Shown piece by piece: positions 1-7,975 of a stretch of DNA of 64,000 nucleotides. The stretch is from Flavobacterium sp. LC2016-23 (GTDB taxonomy: Bacteria; Bacteroidota; Bacteroidia; Flavobacteriales; Flavobacteriaceae), in contig NZ_WKKE01000011.1 in assembly GCF_009674775.1 (NCBI RefSeq), forward strand, positions 62,001 through 126,000. Reading direction: 5' to 3'. Under the pieces are notes generated by a model, which saw only the letters and a program-made list of their open reading frames with translations, searched no databases and was not told the origin of the DNA. The translations under genes and the position numbers were made by a program. Positions within the stretch are counted from its first letter, which is position 1. The number at the start of each line of letters is the position of its first letter.

Positions 1-521
1 AAGGAACTAAATACACTTCCACAAAAATTACAACCAAAGGAAAAAAAGAATTTAAATACGGGCGAATAGAAGCAAGGGCAAAATTGCCTGTCGGACATGG
101 TCTCTGGCCTGCATTTTGGATGTTAGGAGCTAATATCGATGAAGTAAAGTGGCCAAAAACAGGAGAGATAGATATTTTGGAATACATAGGAAGGGATCCC
201 CATATGGTGTACACAACCTTACACACACAGGACAGTCACGGTAATACAATCAATACCAAAAGAACAGAATTCCCTACCATTGAAGAAGGGTATCATGTCT
301 ATGCTATAGAATGGTCGAAAGACAAAATCGATTTTTTTGTAGACACTACCTTAGTTTATACTTTCAACCCCCAAATTAAAGACGAAAATACCTGGCCATT
401 TGACAAACCATTTTACATTATTCTTAATCTTGCGATTGGCGGAAATTTTGGAGGACCTGATGTAGACGATGCTGTATTGCCTCAAAAATATTACGTAGAT
501 TATGTTCGGGTCTATCAATAA
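1..521 (+). CDS. Glycoside hydrolase family 16 beta-glucanase, 3' part (5' end outside window)
   Basis: The frame is open from base 3 with no start, so only the C-terminal ~172 residues are present. It reads KYGRIEARAKLP, then GLWPAFWML, then GEIDILEYIG, and ends DYVRVYQ. EIDILE fits the GH16 ExDxxE motif, whose first Glu is the nucleophile and last Glu the acid/base, in the beta-bulge laminarinase-type arrangement. GH16 enzymes of this kind hydrolyse beta-1,3(-1,4)-glucans such as laminarin outside the cell or at its surface. The ending at DYVRVYQ is typical of the catalytic domain, so no C-terminal secretion (Por) domain or CBM follows. Exact substrate cannot be told from this part. Confidence 0.9.
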   Translation, partial: GTKYTSTKITTKGKKEFKYGRIEARAKLPVGHGLWPAFWMLGANIDEVKWPKTGEIDILEYIGRDPHMVYTTLHTQDSHGNTINTKRTEFPTIEEGYHVYAIEWSKDKIDFFVDTTLVYTFNPQIKDENTWPFDKPFYIILNLAIGGNFGGPDVDDAVLPQKYYVDYVRVYQ

Positions 522-546
522 TCATTTAAATACAATAAATAGTATT

Positions 547-606
547 AAAAAAGAAGACGTAACTGGTTTAAATTAAGTGGTTTAGAAAGTTTTGTCTTCT
601 TTTTTT
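547..606 (+). terminator. Probable intrinsic terminator after the GH16 gene
   Basis: AAAGAAGAC at 550-558 pairs with GTCTTCTTT at 594-602 and is followed by a T run. The loop is long (about 35 nt), so efficiency is uncertain. Confidence 0.55.
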
Positions 607-714
607 AAATGTTAAAACATTACTGTTATTTGGCAATTTTAAAGACTTTGACAGAATATATTAACTTTAATTAAGATTAATTACCATTTTATTATTAATT
701 ATTTGTTGTTTGCA

Positions 715-747
715 TTTGCTTTTTAAAATAATTATTTGTTAAATTTG
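715..747 (+). promoter_or_regulatory. Flavobacterium-type promoter for the sigma factor gene
   Basis: TTTG at 715-718 is followed after 21 nt by TAAATTTG at 740-747. This matches the Flavobacterium -33 TTG / -7 TAnnTTTG pattern. It would give a leader of about 95 nt before the ATG at 851. The rest of 522-850 is AT-rich and shows no ORF. Confidence 0.6.
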
Positions 748-850
748 AACAGATTATTAACAAAACTAAAAAAGATCACGCCTATTATATAAAATTACTT
801 TTTAGAAAAAATTACTCCAAATTTTAAACAGAAACTAAAAAAGTAGTATT

Positions 851-1435
851 ATGGCTGATCTGCATATTCCAGACGCTCTATTAGTAAAAAATTATGTTGA
901 AGGCAACGAAAATGCTTTGGCAACATTAATAAAAAGGCATGAGTCTAAGATATATGGATTTATATATTCAAAGATTGCTGATAGAGATATTTCAAACGAC
1001 ATTTTTCAGGATACTTTCATTAAGGTAATTAAAACCCTTAAAAGCAATTCATATAACGAAGAAGGTAAATTTTTACCCTGGGTAATGCGTATTTCCCATA
1101 ATTTAATTGTTGATCATTTTCGCAAGAACAAAAAAATGCCAATGTACAGGGAAACAGAAGAGTTTTCTATCTTCTCTGTGATGTCTGACGATTCTTTAAC
1201 AATCGAAAATAAGATGATTTTTGATCAGGTCGAAGTTGACCTTAAAAAAATTATTGAAGAGCTTCCTGAGGACCAAAAAGAGGTCTTAGTGATGCGTATG
1301 TATCAGGATATGAGCTTCAAAGAAATATCGGAACTTACAGGTGTAAGTATCAATACGGCTTTAGGAAGAATGCGTTATGCCTTAATGAATTTGAGAAAAA
1401 TAATTGACAAACATCAAATTATTTTAACCAACTAA
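851..1435 (+). CDS. RNA polymerase sigma factor, sigma-70 family (ECF type)
   Basis: A 194-residue sigma factor with region 2 at about residues 20-97 (including DIFQDTFIKV and FLPWVMRISHNLIVDHFR) and region 4 from about 138 (LPEDQKEVLVMRMYQDMSF). The region-4 helix-turn-helix lies at about 156-178 (EISELTGVSINTALGRMR). Regions 1 and 3 are absent, as in ECF factors, so it should direct polymerase to a limited promoter set. No recognisable anti-sigma factor follows; the next reading frame is a 47-codon ORF, as described in the next entry. A promoter lies upstream at 715-747. Regulon and activating signal cannot be read from the sequence. Confidence 0.93.
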   Translation: MADLHIPDALLVKNYVEGNENALATLIKRHESKIYGFIYSKIADRDISNDIFQDTFIKVIKTLKSNSYNEEGKFLPWVMRISHNLIVDHFRKNKKMPMYRETEEFSIFSVMSDDSLTIENKMIFDQVEVDLKKIIEELPEDQKEVLVMRMYQDMSFKEISELTGVSINTALGRMRYALMNLRKIIDKHQIILTN

Positions 1436-1484
1436 TACTATTTTGAGCATTAGCCCGTTATACTAGTATAAACACTTTCATGGT

Positions 1485-1628
1485 ATGGCGAAAATTTACT
1501 CTAAAAAAGCATTAGCTTCTAAAAACTTAAAACCCAAAAAAGAAGTCGTTTCTTTTTTATTAAATTATTCACAAGCGTTGACAGTTGTGAAAATAAAAGA
1601 CAAAAGTTTTGATATTATAGCTAATTAA
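1485..1628 (+). CDS. Small conserved-looking protein downstream of the sigma factor
   Basis: ATG at 1485 opens a 47-residue frame starting MAKIYSKKALASKNLKPKKE and ending KIKDKSFDIIAN. It is lysine-rich in the first 20 residues, then more hydrophobic (VVSFLLNYSQALTVVKI). It starts 49 nt after the sigma-factor stop and is followed by a strong terminator at 1695-1738, so it probably shares the transcript. A length this short is easily missed by gene finders. I recall similar short ORFs near sigma factors in other flavobacteria but cannot verify this here. No function is assigned; an anti-sigma or regulatory role is only a guess. Confidence 0.6.
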   Translation: MAKIYSKKALASKNLKPKKEVVSFLLNYSQALTVVKIKDKSFDIIAN

Positions 1629-1694
1629 ACAGCCCACCGCCTTGGTCGGATGTTTATTCTGAAAGAAAAACCAAATGGTCGTTTTGGTTGAAAG

Positions 1695-1738
1695 CTCACT
1701 ATTTGTATGCGAATACAGTTAGTGAGTTTTTTTTTTTT
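1695..1738 (+). terminator. Intrinsic terminator of the sigma factor operon
   Basis: CTCACTA at 1695-1701 pairs with TAGTGAG at 1720-1726, with an inner GTAT/ATAC pairing. A run of 12 T follows. Confidence 0.85.
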
Positions 1739-2335
1739 ACTTAAATTCAAAATCACAACCCTTTTTCTGTTTCATTATATAGGAATTATAAGACTCTTCA
1801 TCATTATCGTAAACTGAATTAATCATTGTATTTGTATTGTTTTGTAGTAAATAATATATTTTATTTTGAATAATTGTAAGTTATTGTTTATAATAAAATC
1901 AAGGTTATATTTTGGTTAAAAAATTATTTAGATTTTATTTGTCTATTCAGTTTTTAATTTTATTTTAGATAAAAATAAATTGTTTGTAACAAATAATTAA
2001 TAAAAAGGTATTTATAGTTTAAATATTGTTAAAATCATATATTTTTTATAAGTATGTTTAAAAAGTAATGAAAGAATCTGTAACCCCTTAAAATGTTTAA
2101 TATGATAAAAAACTACACTAATTAATTTGTTCAGTTTGATATGCTTTTGATTCCATAAATGGAATTAAAACAAGATGCAATTTTGCTTAAAGGATACCAT
2201 ACAAAATCCAGGTTATCCGGAAATCAAAACTATTTTTGAAAATAGTCATACTCCCTTTTAGGCCCGGCATGTTCTGCCAAAATTGCTCAGGAAATAAAAT
2301 CCAAAACTTTATTTAACCATCAAACCTAAGTTCAA
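1739..2335. other. Long AT-rich intergenic region without a clear gene
   Basis: About 600 bp of very AT-rich DNA. A 26-codon frame starts at 2159 (MELKQDAILLKGYHTK...) and ends at a stop near 2239. Further codon-like stretches follow but are broken by stops (HTPF, then ARHVLPKLLRK, then NPKLYLTIKPKFK), all in the same frame. This could be a decayed small gene. I see no RNA gene or confident promoter for the TPR gene that follows. Confidence 0.35.
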
Positions 2336-3403
2336 ATGAAAAAGAAAATGAAATACGTAATACTATCAATAGTTTTGATAAATGTTAGTGTGTATGCTCA
2401 AAATGCACAAATTAAAGAAGCACAATCTATTTTTGAAAAAGGGAATCCCCAGGCTGCAATAGGAATTTTGAATAAAACAGAATACCTGATTCTTAATGCG
2501 CCGGATGAAGACAAATCTGATTTTTATTTTTTGAAAGGAAATGTATTAAAGGATCTGGCCACCAAAGATATAGATGCGGCTAATAACTTTACCTTAGCTT
2601 CGCAAGCTTATCAGGATGTCATGTTATATGAAAATGAATCCGGAAAATATAAATCCAGTGTAAAAGCGGGTGCAGCCTTAAAACAAATGAAATCGAGTCT
2701 CGTAAATGGGGCCATGAATGATTTTAAGGCAGGTAAGTTTAAAGAAAGCGCAGAAAAGAGTTTTAAGGTGTATTTGTTTGATAAAAAAGATACCCTGAAT
2801 TTGTATAATGCAGCAGCAGCTTCTGTAAATGCGGAAGATTATGATTCGGCAATCAAATATTACGAGCAGCTTAAGAAAATCAACTTCTCGGGAAAAGGAA
2901 TTCTGTATTATGCTACAAACAAAAAGACAAAAGAAGAAGATACTTTTATATCACCAAAAGCCAGACAATCTGCTATTGATGCCGGACTTTATGAGAAGCC
3001 AAGAACAGAATCTGTTCCTTCAAAAAAGTTAGAAGTCAATAAAAATCTGGCATATTCGTATCTGGAGAAAAAAGATTTTGCCAAAGCAGAAACAACATAC
3101 AATAGTGTTTTGGAGATAGATCCTAATTGTGTTGATGCCTACGTAAATCTTGCGTATTTAAAACTGGAATTAAAAAAGGCTTTAGCAGAAGAGATTTCCG
3201 CTTTAGGAACCAGCCCAAAAGAAATGCAGCAATACGATAAATTAAATGCTAAAAAAGATGATATTGTCAGAAGTGCCATTCCATATCTTAAAAAAGCACT
3301 TCTTATTGAACCTAAAAATGAATCCGTTGTAAAAACACTTTTGGGAGTTTACAGGTCACTAGATATGACAGCTGAATATAATTCCTTAAAGGGCGGAATG
3401 TAG
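2336..3403 (+). CDS. Secreted/periplasmic TPR-repeat protein
   Basis: A 355-residue protein with a signal peptide (MKKKMKYVILSIVLINVSVYA, cut probably before QNAQ). Tetratricopeptide-like helical pairs are visible around residues 62-96, 150-182, 232-270 (VNKNLAYSYLEKKDFAKAE... EIDPNCVDAYVNLAYLKLE) and 315-347 (YLKKALLIEPKNESVVKTL). TPR proteins act as scaffolds for protein contacts. Without a lipobox or membrane anchor it is probably periplasmic or loosely envelope-bound. An ATG four codons downstream is also possible as start. It is monocistronic, ended by the hairpin at 3425-3479. Partner unknown. Confidence 0.85.
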   Translation: MKKKMKYVILSIVLINVSVYAQNAQIKEAQSIFEKGNPQAAIGILNKTEYLILNAPDEDKSDFYFLKGNVLKDLATKDIDAANNFTLASQAYQDVMLYENESGKYKSSVKAGAALKQMKSSLVNGAMNDFKAGKFKESAEKSFKVYLFDKKDTLNLYNAAAASVNAEDYDSAIKYYEQLKKINFSGKGILYYATNKKTKEEDTFISPKARQSAIDAGLYEKPRTESVPSKKLEVNKNLAYSYLEKKDFAKAETTYNSVLEIDPNCVDAYVNLAYLKLELKKALAEEISALGTSPKEMQQYDKLNAKKDDIVRSAIPYLKKALLIEPKNESVVKTLLGVYRSLDMTAEYNSLKGGM

Positions 3404-3424
3404 GTTGTTGAGGTTCAAAGTTGC

Positions 3425-3479
3425 AAAGGTTTAAATAGTCGGGTTTTCTGATTTAGAAAATCCACTATTTAAACCTTTT
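3425..3479. terminator. Bidirectional terminator between convergent genes
   Basis: AAAGGTTTAAATAGT at 3425-3439 pairs perfectly with ACTATTTAAACCTTT at 3464-3478. An inner GGTTTTC/GAAAATC stem is possible. A/T tracts on both sides could serve the TPR gene and the nth gene. Confidence 0.75.
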
Positions 3480-3547
3480 CATTTTATATTTTATAAATTT
3501 AGCCTGACGTAAACCTCTATGTAATTCATTTTTGATGACATGTGCAA

Positions 3548-4201
3548 TTACTTCACCTTACTCATTTCCTCGATAATAGATTTCTTTCCAATCGTTCTCG
3601 TAATAATATCTTTTTCTAAACTCCAGCCACGGGCAGGAGAGTATTCACGACCGTACCAGATAATTTGTAAATGTAAATCATTCCATAATTCTCTTGGGAA
3701 CAATCTTTTGGCGTCTTTTTCTGTTTGCACCACATTCTTTCCATTCGAAAGATTCCATCTGTACATCAATCGGTGAATGTGTGTATCAACCGGAAAAGCC
3801 GGAACTCCGAAAGCCTGCGACATGACGACACTTGCTGTTTTATGACCAACAGCAGGTAATTCCTCCAGTGCTTCAAAACTCTGAGGTACTTTTCCGTCAT
3901 GTTTGTCAATAAGAATTTGCGATAAACCATAAATCCCCTTCGACTTCATCGGAGATAGTCCGCAAGGGCGAATAATTTCCTTAATTTCTTCCACAGACAT
4001 TTTTATCATGTCATACGGATTATCCGCTTTTGCAAAAAGTAAAGGTGTAATTTGATTCACGCGCACGTCGGTACATTGTGCCGATAATAAAACAGCAATC
4101 AGTAAAGTATAGGGATCTTTGTGATCAAGAGGAACAGGTATAGTAGGGTAGAGTTCTTTTAACGTATTTATAACAAATTGTACGCGGGCTTCTTTATTCA
4201 T
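3548..4201 (-). CDS. nth: Endonuclease III-like DNA glycosylase/AP lyase lacking the Fe-S cluster
   Basis: A 217-residue HhH-GPD protein. The helix-hairpin-helix LEELPAVGHKTASVV spans about 112-126 and holds the catalytic Lys (K121); FPVDTHIHRL holds the catalytic Asp (D139). Nth removes oxidised pyrimidines and cleaves the abasic strand in base excision repair. E. coli Nth ends in a C-x6-C-x2-C-x5-C loop that binds [4Fe-4S]. Here the matching region (WYGREYSPARGWSLEKDI, about 182-199) has no cysteine at all; the only Cys are C43 and C80. The length is close to normal, so the loop is replaced rather than deleted. Convergent with the TPR gene. Confidence 0.92.
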   Translation of the reverse strand: MNKEARVQFVINTLKELYPTIPVPLDHKDPYTLLIAVLLSAQCTDVRVNQITPLLFAKADNPYDMIKMSVEEIKEIIRPCGLSPMKSKGIYGLSQILIDKHDGKVPQSFEALEELPAVGHKTASVVMSQAFGVPAFPVDTHIHRLMYRWNLSNGKNVVQTEKDAKRLFPRELWNDLHLQIIWYGREYSPARGWSLEKDIITRTIGKKSIIEEMSKVK

Positions 4202-4245
4202 TTCCGTATTTTTAATCCCGTAAAAATAATGAATTATAAGTTAAA

Positions 4246-4375
4246 AGTTATGCGTTATTAGTTATGCGTTATTAGCTTAAAGTTAGATATAATTAGTTTC
4301 AGGGATAAATCCAAAAACAAAAATCTTTATTCTCTACTCTTTATTCTCTACTCTTTACTCTATATTCTTAACTCT
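4246..4375. repeat. Short tandem duplications between nth and bcp
   Basis: A 14-bp unit AGTTATGCGTTATT is repeated twice at 4246-4273. A second 14-bp unit CTTTATTCTCTACT is repeated at 4325-4352 and runs into CTTTACTCTATATTCTTA. The reverse complement of the latter (AGAATATAGAGTAAAGA) also occurs in the 74-bp tandem repeat at 30846-30993, so it is a dispersed sequence. Confidence 0.7.
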
Positions 4376-4411
4376 AAAATCTAAAAGCAACAATCTAAAA
4401 TAAAAATAAAA

Positions 4412-4864
4412 ATGATAACATTAAAAAAAGGTGATAAAGCCCCGCAGTTTTCAGGAGCAGATCAGGATGGAAAAGTACATACACTGGCAGATTACGCCGG
4501 AAAAAAACTAGTCGTTTTCTTTTACCCGAAAGCAAGTACGCCGGGTTGTACGGCAGAAGCATGTGATTTAAGAGATAATTTTGAACGGTTTAAAGCGAAT
4601 AACTATGAACTTCTTGGAGTTAGTGCCGACAGTCAGAAAGCACAGGGAAAATTCAAAGACAAATACGAATTCCCTTTCCCGTTAATTGCCGATGAAGATA
4701 AAGCGGTAATCAATGCTTTTGGTGTCTGGGGTCCTAAAAAATTCATGGGAAAAGAATACGACGGAATCCACAGAACCACTTTTGTAATTGACGAAAACGG
4801 AATCATAGATGAAGTAATCGAAAATGTAAAAACAAAAGAACACGCAGCGCAGATTTTGAAATAG
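4412..4864 (+). CDS. bcp: Thioredoxin-dependent peroxiredoxin, Bcp/PrxQ type
   Basis: A 150-residue AhpC/TSA-fold protein, the usual length for Bcp. The active-site segment PKASTPGCTAEACDLRDN has the peroxidatic Cys at C46 and the resolving Cys at C51, the 5-residue spacing of atypical two-Cys PrxQ. It reduces hydrogen peroxide and organic hydroperoxides in the cytoplasm using thioredoxin. The start ATG follows an A-rich leader (AAAATAAAAATAAAA), common in this phylum, where Shine-Dalgarno sequences are weak. It stands alone, followed by the CGCAAAG repeat at 4908-4974. Confidence 0.95.
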   Translation: MITLKKGDKAPQFSGADQDGKVHTLADYAGKKLVVFFYPKASTPGCTAEACDLRDNFERFKANNYELLGVSADSQKAQGKFKDKYEFPFPLIADEDKAVINAFGVWGPKKFMGKEYDGIHRTTFVIDENGIIDEVIENVKTKEHAAQILK

Positions 4865-4907
4865 TTTTTTTGTTTCGGGTTTCAATCTTGACGTGTAGTT
4901 TTAACCG

Positions 4908-4974
4908 CAAAGCACGCTAAGAAATTGCAAAGTTCGCAAAGCCAAATCAACACAAAGCTTTGCGAACTTTGCCT
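4908..4974. repeat. GCAAAG/GCTAAG-type intergenic inverted repeat
   Basis: Units of about 9 bp (CGCAAAGCA, CGCTAAGAA, TTGCAAAGT, TCGCAAAGC) on the left meet the complement (AAGCTTTGCGAACTTTGC) on the right, giving an imperfect hairpin. It looks like a member of the CTAAG-type repeats seen at 13.8, 19.9, 55.7 and 62-63.6 kb. Confidence 0.55.
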
Positions 4975-5048
4975 GTTTAAATACCGTTATAAAAAAATGT
5001 GTTAAAGTCTTACGCAGTTCAAAACCTGAAACCTGAAACAAAAAAAAA

Positions 5049-5070
5049 GCCCCGGATAAGGGCCTTTTTA
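5049..5070 (-). terminator. Intrinsic terminator of the 486-residue unknown gene
   Basis: Read on the minus strand: AAGGCCC, loop TTATCC, GGGGCTT, then a long T run. One mismatch in the stem. It starts 2 nt past the stop codon. Confidence 0.7.
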
Positions 5071-5071
5071 A

Positions 5072-6532
5072 TTAAGTATTTTGTTCCAATTCGATTTGCG
5101 GATGATACCCAAAAAGATGGTGCTCTTTTATAATTTCTGCAACTCCTGAAGGAAGCATTGGTTCCCAGCCGGATTTCCCCTGACTGATCATTTTTAGCAC
5201 TTCACGTGAGAATACATTTAATATTTCATGATTATAATCTACGATATCCACTACTTTTCCGTTGAATTTGAAGAATTTATACAGTTCTTTCATTCTAGGA
5301 TGTACTTTTAGATTTTCAGAAGTAATAATTTCTCCATTTTCACCCAGCATCGGATATAAAAATACTTTCATATCGCGGTAGAATAATTTTCCAAAAGCTT
5401 CCAGGATTCCACCACTCAGGTGACGGTAATATTTCTCGTCAAAAATATCAATTAGGTTATTTACTCCCATTGCCAATCCCATTCTGGCTTTGGTATAATT
5501 AGCAAAATATTCCACTACTTTATAATATTCCTGGAAATTCGAAATCATAACCGTTTGTCCTAATGAACAAAGCAACTCAGCCCTGTCCATGAAATCACGT
5601 TCATCAATTTCACCATCAGAACGTAAATTGGAAAGCGTAATTTCGAAAACGACCAAAGTATTGTCTTTTTCAACCTTATTTTCTTCAAGAAACATTTTCA
5701 GTGATTTCTCGTACATGTCAAGGTTTACATTTGTAACGGGACGAAAACTTCCTCTGAAAGCCAAAAGGTTCTTTTTGTATAAAATAGCAGCCGGTAAAAT
5801 GTTTTTTCCCTCAGGGTTAAACATTACGGCGTCTGTCATTCCGTTTTTAACCAGTTGCAGACTCATCAGACGATTGTCAACATCTGCAAAACGAGGTCCT
5901 GAGAAGTTAATAGTATCGATTTCGAGCTGGTCCTTGTCTAAGTGATCGTATAAATAACGAAGTAATCGTTTTGGGTCATTGTATTTGTAAAAAGCACCGT
6001 AAATTAAGTTTACACCTAAAATTCCCAGTGTTTCCTGTTGTAGTCGTGCGTCAGTCTCTTTAAAACGAATGTGGAGAATAATTTCGTTGTATGCTTCGTC
6101 CGGTTCTATCTGGTATCGTATTCCAACCCAGCCGTGACCTTTAAATTGTTTGGCAAAATCGATAGTGGCAACAGTATTGGCGTAACTAAAGAAAAGTTTG
6201 TTCGGGTGTTTTTCGCGGCTCAGACGTTCTTCGATAAGTTCGCCTTCGAAGGTTAACATTTTTTTGAGTCGGTTTTCGGTTACATATCTTCCGTCACCCT
6301 CAATCCCATACACAGCATCACTAAAATCTTTGTCATAGGCAGACATTGCTTTTGCAATTGTTCCCGATGAACCTCCGGATCTGAAAAAATGCCTAACTGT
6401 TTCTTGTCCAGCGCCTATTTCAGCAAATGTTCCGTAAATATTCTCGTTTAAATTAATGCGTAACGCTTTGTCTTTTATAGAAGGAATCTGTTCGATGACC
6501 TTGTCACCTTTGAGTTTTATTTCTGTACCCAT
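5072..6532 (-). CDS. Large conserved protein of unknown function (GTFAEIGAGQE family)
   Basis: A 486-residue soluble protein without signal peptide or membrane segment. The N-terminus has a striking segment at about 34-60: YGTFAEIGAGQETVRHFF then GGSSGTIAKAMSAYDKD, with YGIEGDGRYV soon after. I recall this signature in a family spread over several phyla, sometimes labelled nicotinate-nucleotide adenylyltransferase. I see no HxGH motif of that enzyme family here, so I do not accept that label. Other parts (FNPEGKNILPAAILYKKNLLAFRGSFRPVTNVNLDMY) suggest a globular enzyme. It is divergent from the MBL-fold gene and ends at its own terminator. Function unknown. Confidence 0.8.
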   Translation of the reverse strand: MGTEIKLKGDKVIEQIPSIKDKALRINLNENIYGTFAEIGAGQETVRHFFRSGGSSGTIAKAMSAYDKDFSDAVYGIEGDGRYVTENRLKKMLTFEGELIEERLSREKHPNKLFFSYANTVATIDFAKQFKGHGWVGIRYQIEPDEAYNEIILHIRFKETDARLQQETLGILGVNLIYGAFYKYNDPKRLLRYLYDHLDKDQLEIDTINFSGPRFADVDNRLMSLQLVKNGMTDAVMFNPEGKNILPAAILYKKNLLAFRGSFRPVTNVNLDMYEKSLKMFLEENKVEKDNTLVVFEITLSNLRSDGEIDERDFMDRAELLCSLGQTVMISNFQEYYKVVEYFANYTKARMGLAMGVNNLIDIFDEKYYRHLSGGILEAFGKLFYRDMKVFLYPMLGENGEIITSENLKVHPRMKELYKFFKFNGKVVDIVDYNHEILNVFSREVLKMISQGKSGWEPMLPSGVAEIIKEHHLFGYHPQIELEQNT

Positions 6533-6622
6533 TTTATTTTAAATAGATTTGTTACAAAGTTAGCAAATTAGGCTTCTAATGAAAGAGAAATAATCCTATT
6601 TTTGTAAAAAAATTAAGTTCAA

Positions 6623-7387
6623 TTGAAGATCTATTTTTTAGGTACCGGCACTTCTCAGGGGATCCCAATTATTGGGGTAGATCATCCTGTTTGCAATAGC
6701 ACTGATGCTAAGGACAAAAGGCTACGTGTATCCATCTGGATTACGTGGGACACCCATTCGTACGTGATAGACTGTGGGCCGGATTTCAGGCAGCAGATGC
6801 TTTCCTGCGGATGCCGCCAGCTCGATGCTATTTTATTTACACATGAACATGCCGATCACACAGCAGGTCTGGACGATATTCGTCCGTTTAATTTCAGACA
6901 GGGTGAAATTCCGGTGTATGCACATCAGCGTGTAATAGACAATCTCAGACGACGTTTTGAATATGTTTTCGAAACCGTAAACAAATATCCGGGTGCCCCA
7001 AGTGTAAAAACCATCGAAGTTAAAAACGACGAACCTTTTGCAGTTGGCGATAAAATAGCCATTCCGGTAAATGTTATGCATGGCGACTTGCAGGTTTTCG
7101 GATATCGAATTGATGATTTTGCGTATCTCACCGATGTAAAAACCATTGCTGAAACCGAAATTAAAAAGCTCAAAAACCTGAAAGTTTTGGTGGTAAACGC
7201 TTTGCGTGTAGAACCTCATGATACACATTTCAACTTGCAGGAAGCACTTGATTTTATTGATTTGGTAAAACCTGAAGTGGCTTATTTAACACATATCAGC
7301 CATGTCTTGGGTTTTCACGAAGAAGTACAGCAGCAGCTTCCTGAAAATGTCTTCCTGGCTTACGATAATTTAGAAATTACAATTTAA
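6623..7387 (+). CDS. Metallo-beta-lactamase-fold hydrolase (PhnP-like)
   Basis: A 254-residue MBL-fold protein. The TTG start is chosen because MKIYFLGTGTSQGIP is the usual N-terminus of this family and no ATG lies nearby upstream. The zinc motif THEHADH spans 73-79 (H74, H76, D78, H79); further likely ligands sit in MHGD, THF and THISHV. The family includes phosphodiesterases such as PhnP and related hydrolases; substrate unknown. The next gene starts 13 nt after its stop, suggesting an operon. Confidence 0.85.
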   Translation: MKIYFLGTGTSQGIPIIGVDHPVCNSTDAKDKRLRVSIWITWDTHSYVIDCGPDFRQQMLSCGCRQLDAILFTHEHADHTAGLDDIRPFNFRQGEIPVYAHQRVIDNLRRRFEYVFETVNKYPGAPSVKTIEVKNDEPFAVGDKIAIPVNVMHGDLQVFGYRIDDFAYLTDVKTIAETEIKKLKNLKVLVVNALRVEPHDTHFNLQEALDFIDLVKPEVAYLTHISHVLGFHEEVQQQLPENVFLAYDNLEITI

Positions 7388-7400
7388 TTATATTCCAAAA

Positions 7401-7904
7401 ATGAAAAAATCCTTAATGCTTTATCTTTTTATCCTTGCGATATTAATGAATGTTTTTACCTATATGTTTTACAGTCGTGAAGTGAAATTCGGGCAGGAAC
7501 GATATGACAAAACAACCAAAAAACTAAGAGACAGCATCAATCTGGTGACCACAAAACTGGCAGAATCGAATTATTTTTCTTTGGAAAATAACGAAAATGC
7601 ACAGAATTATTTTGATAACAGTGCTTCGGGAGGAAAAGTCATTCTTTACGAAAAACTGATTCCGGTGGTAACCGAAAAATTACTGGATTACAATTCAAAT
7701 CCAAACGGCAATCCGTACACAGGACAGGACAAAATTGAAGGTAAAAAATTTATTATCAATAAAGTTAAAATATTGAACCACAGATGGATTATTGCAGATT
7801 ACAGCAATGGAGAATATTGGGGAGAAGTGTTGTTGAAATACTTTGTTGCCGATGATGAAAGCATTACTTTTGAAGTAAACCAGTCTTTGCTGTACCAGAA
7901 ATAA
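7401..7904 (+). CDS. Membrane-anchored protein of unknown function
   Basis: A 167-residue protein with one N-terminal hydrophobic segment (LMLYLFILAILMNVFTYMFY, about 5-24) and a hydrophilic remainder. No cysteine lipobox, so an uncleaved anchor with most of the chain in the periplasm is likely. Lys/Asn/Glu-rich body with a compact C-terminal part (WIIADYSNGEYWGEVLLKYF). It follows the MBL-fold gene by 13 nt and is probably co-transcribed. I do not recognise a domain. Confidence 0.75.
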   Translation: MKKSLMLYLFILAILMNVFTYMFYSREVKFGQERYDKTTKKLRDSINLVTTKLAESNYFSLENNENAQNYFDNSASGGKVILYEKLIPVVTEKLLDYNSNPNGNPYTGQDKIEGKKFIINKVKILNHRWIIADYSNGEYWGEVLLKYFVADDESITFEVNQSLLYQK

Positions 7905-7908
7905 AGTT

Positions 7909-7975
7909 TACAGTATTCAGTCGCAGTGTCCAGTATTTAAAACTGTAAACTGCGACTGAAAACTGAATACTACTC
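7909..7975. terminator. Imperfect long hairpin between convergent genes
   Basis: CAGTATTCAGTCGCAGT on the left and ACTGCGACTG / ACTGAATACT on the right give a long, interrupted stem between two converging genes. It probably ends transcription both ways; the outer arm overlaps the 3' end of the esterase gene. Confidence 0.5.

Noticed and set aside
1629..2335. tRNA or riboswitch in the long AT-rich gap
   Set aside because: No cloverleaf, CCA end or GC-rich paired elements; too AT-rich and irregular.
5072..6532. Nicotinate-nucleotide adenylyltransferase label for the 486-residue protein
   Set aside because: No HxGH or related nucleotidyltransferase motif; the label seems to be an annotation habit.
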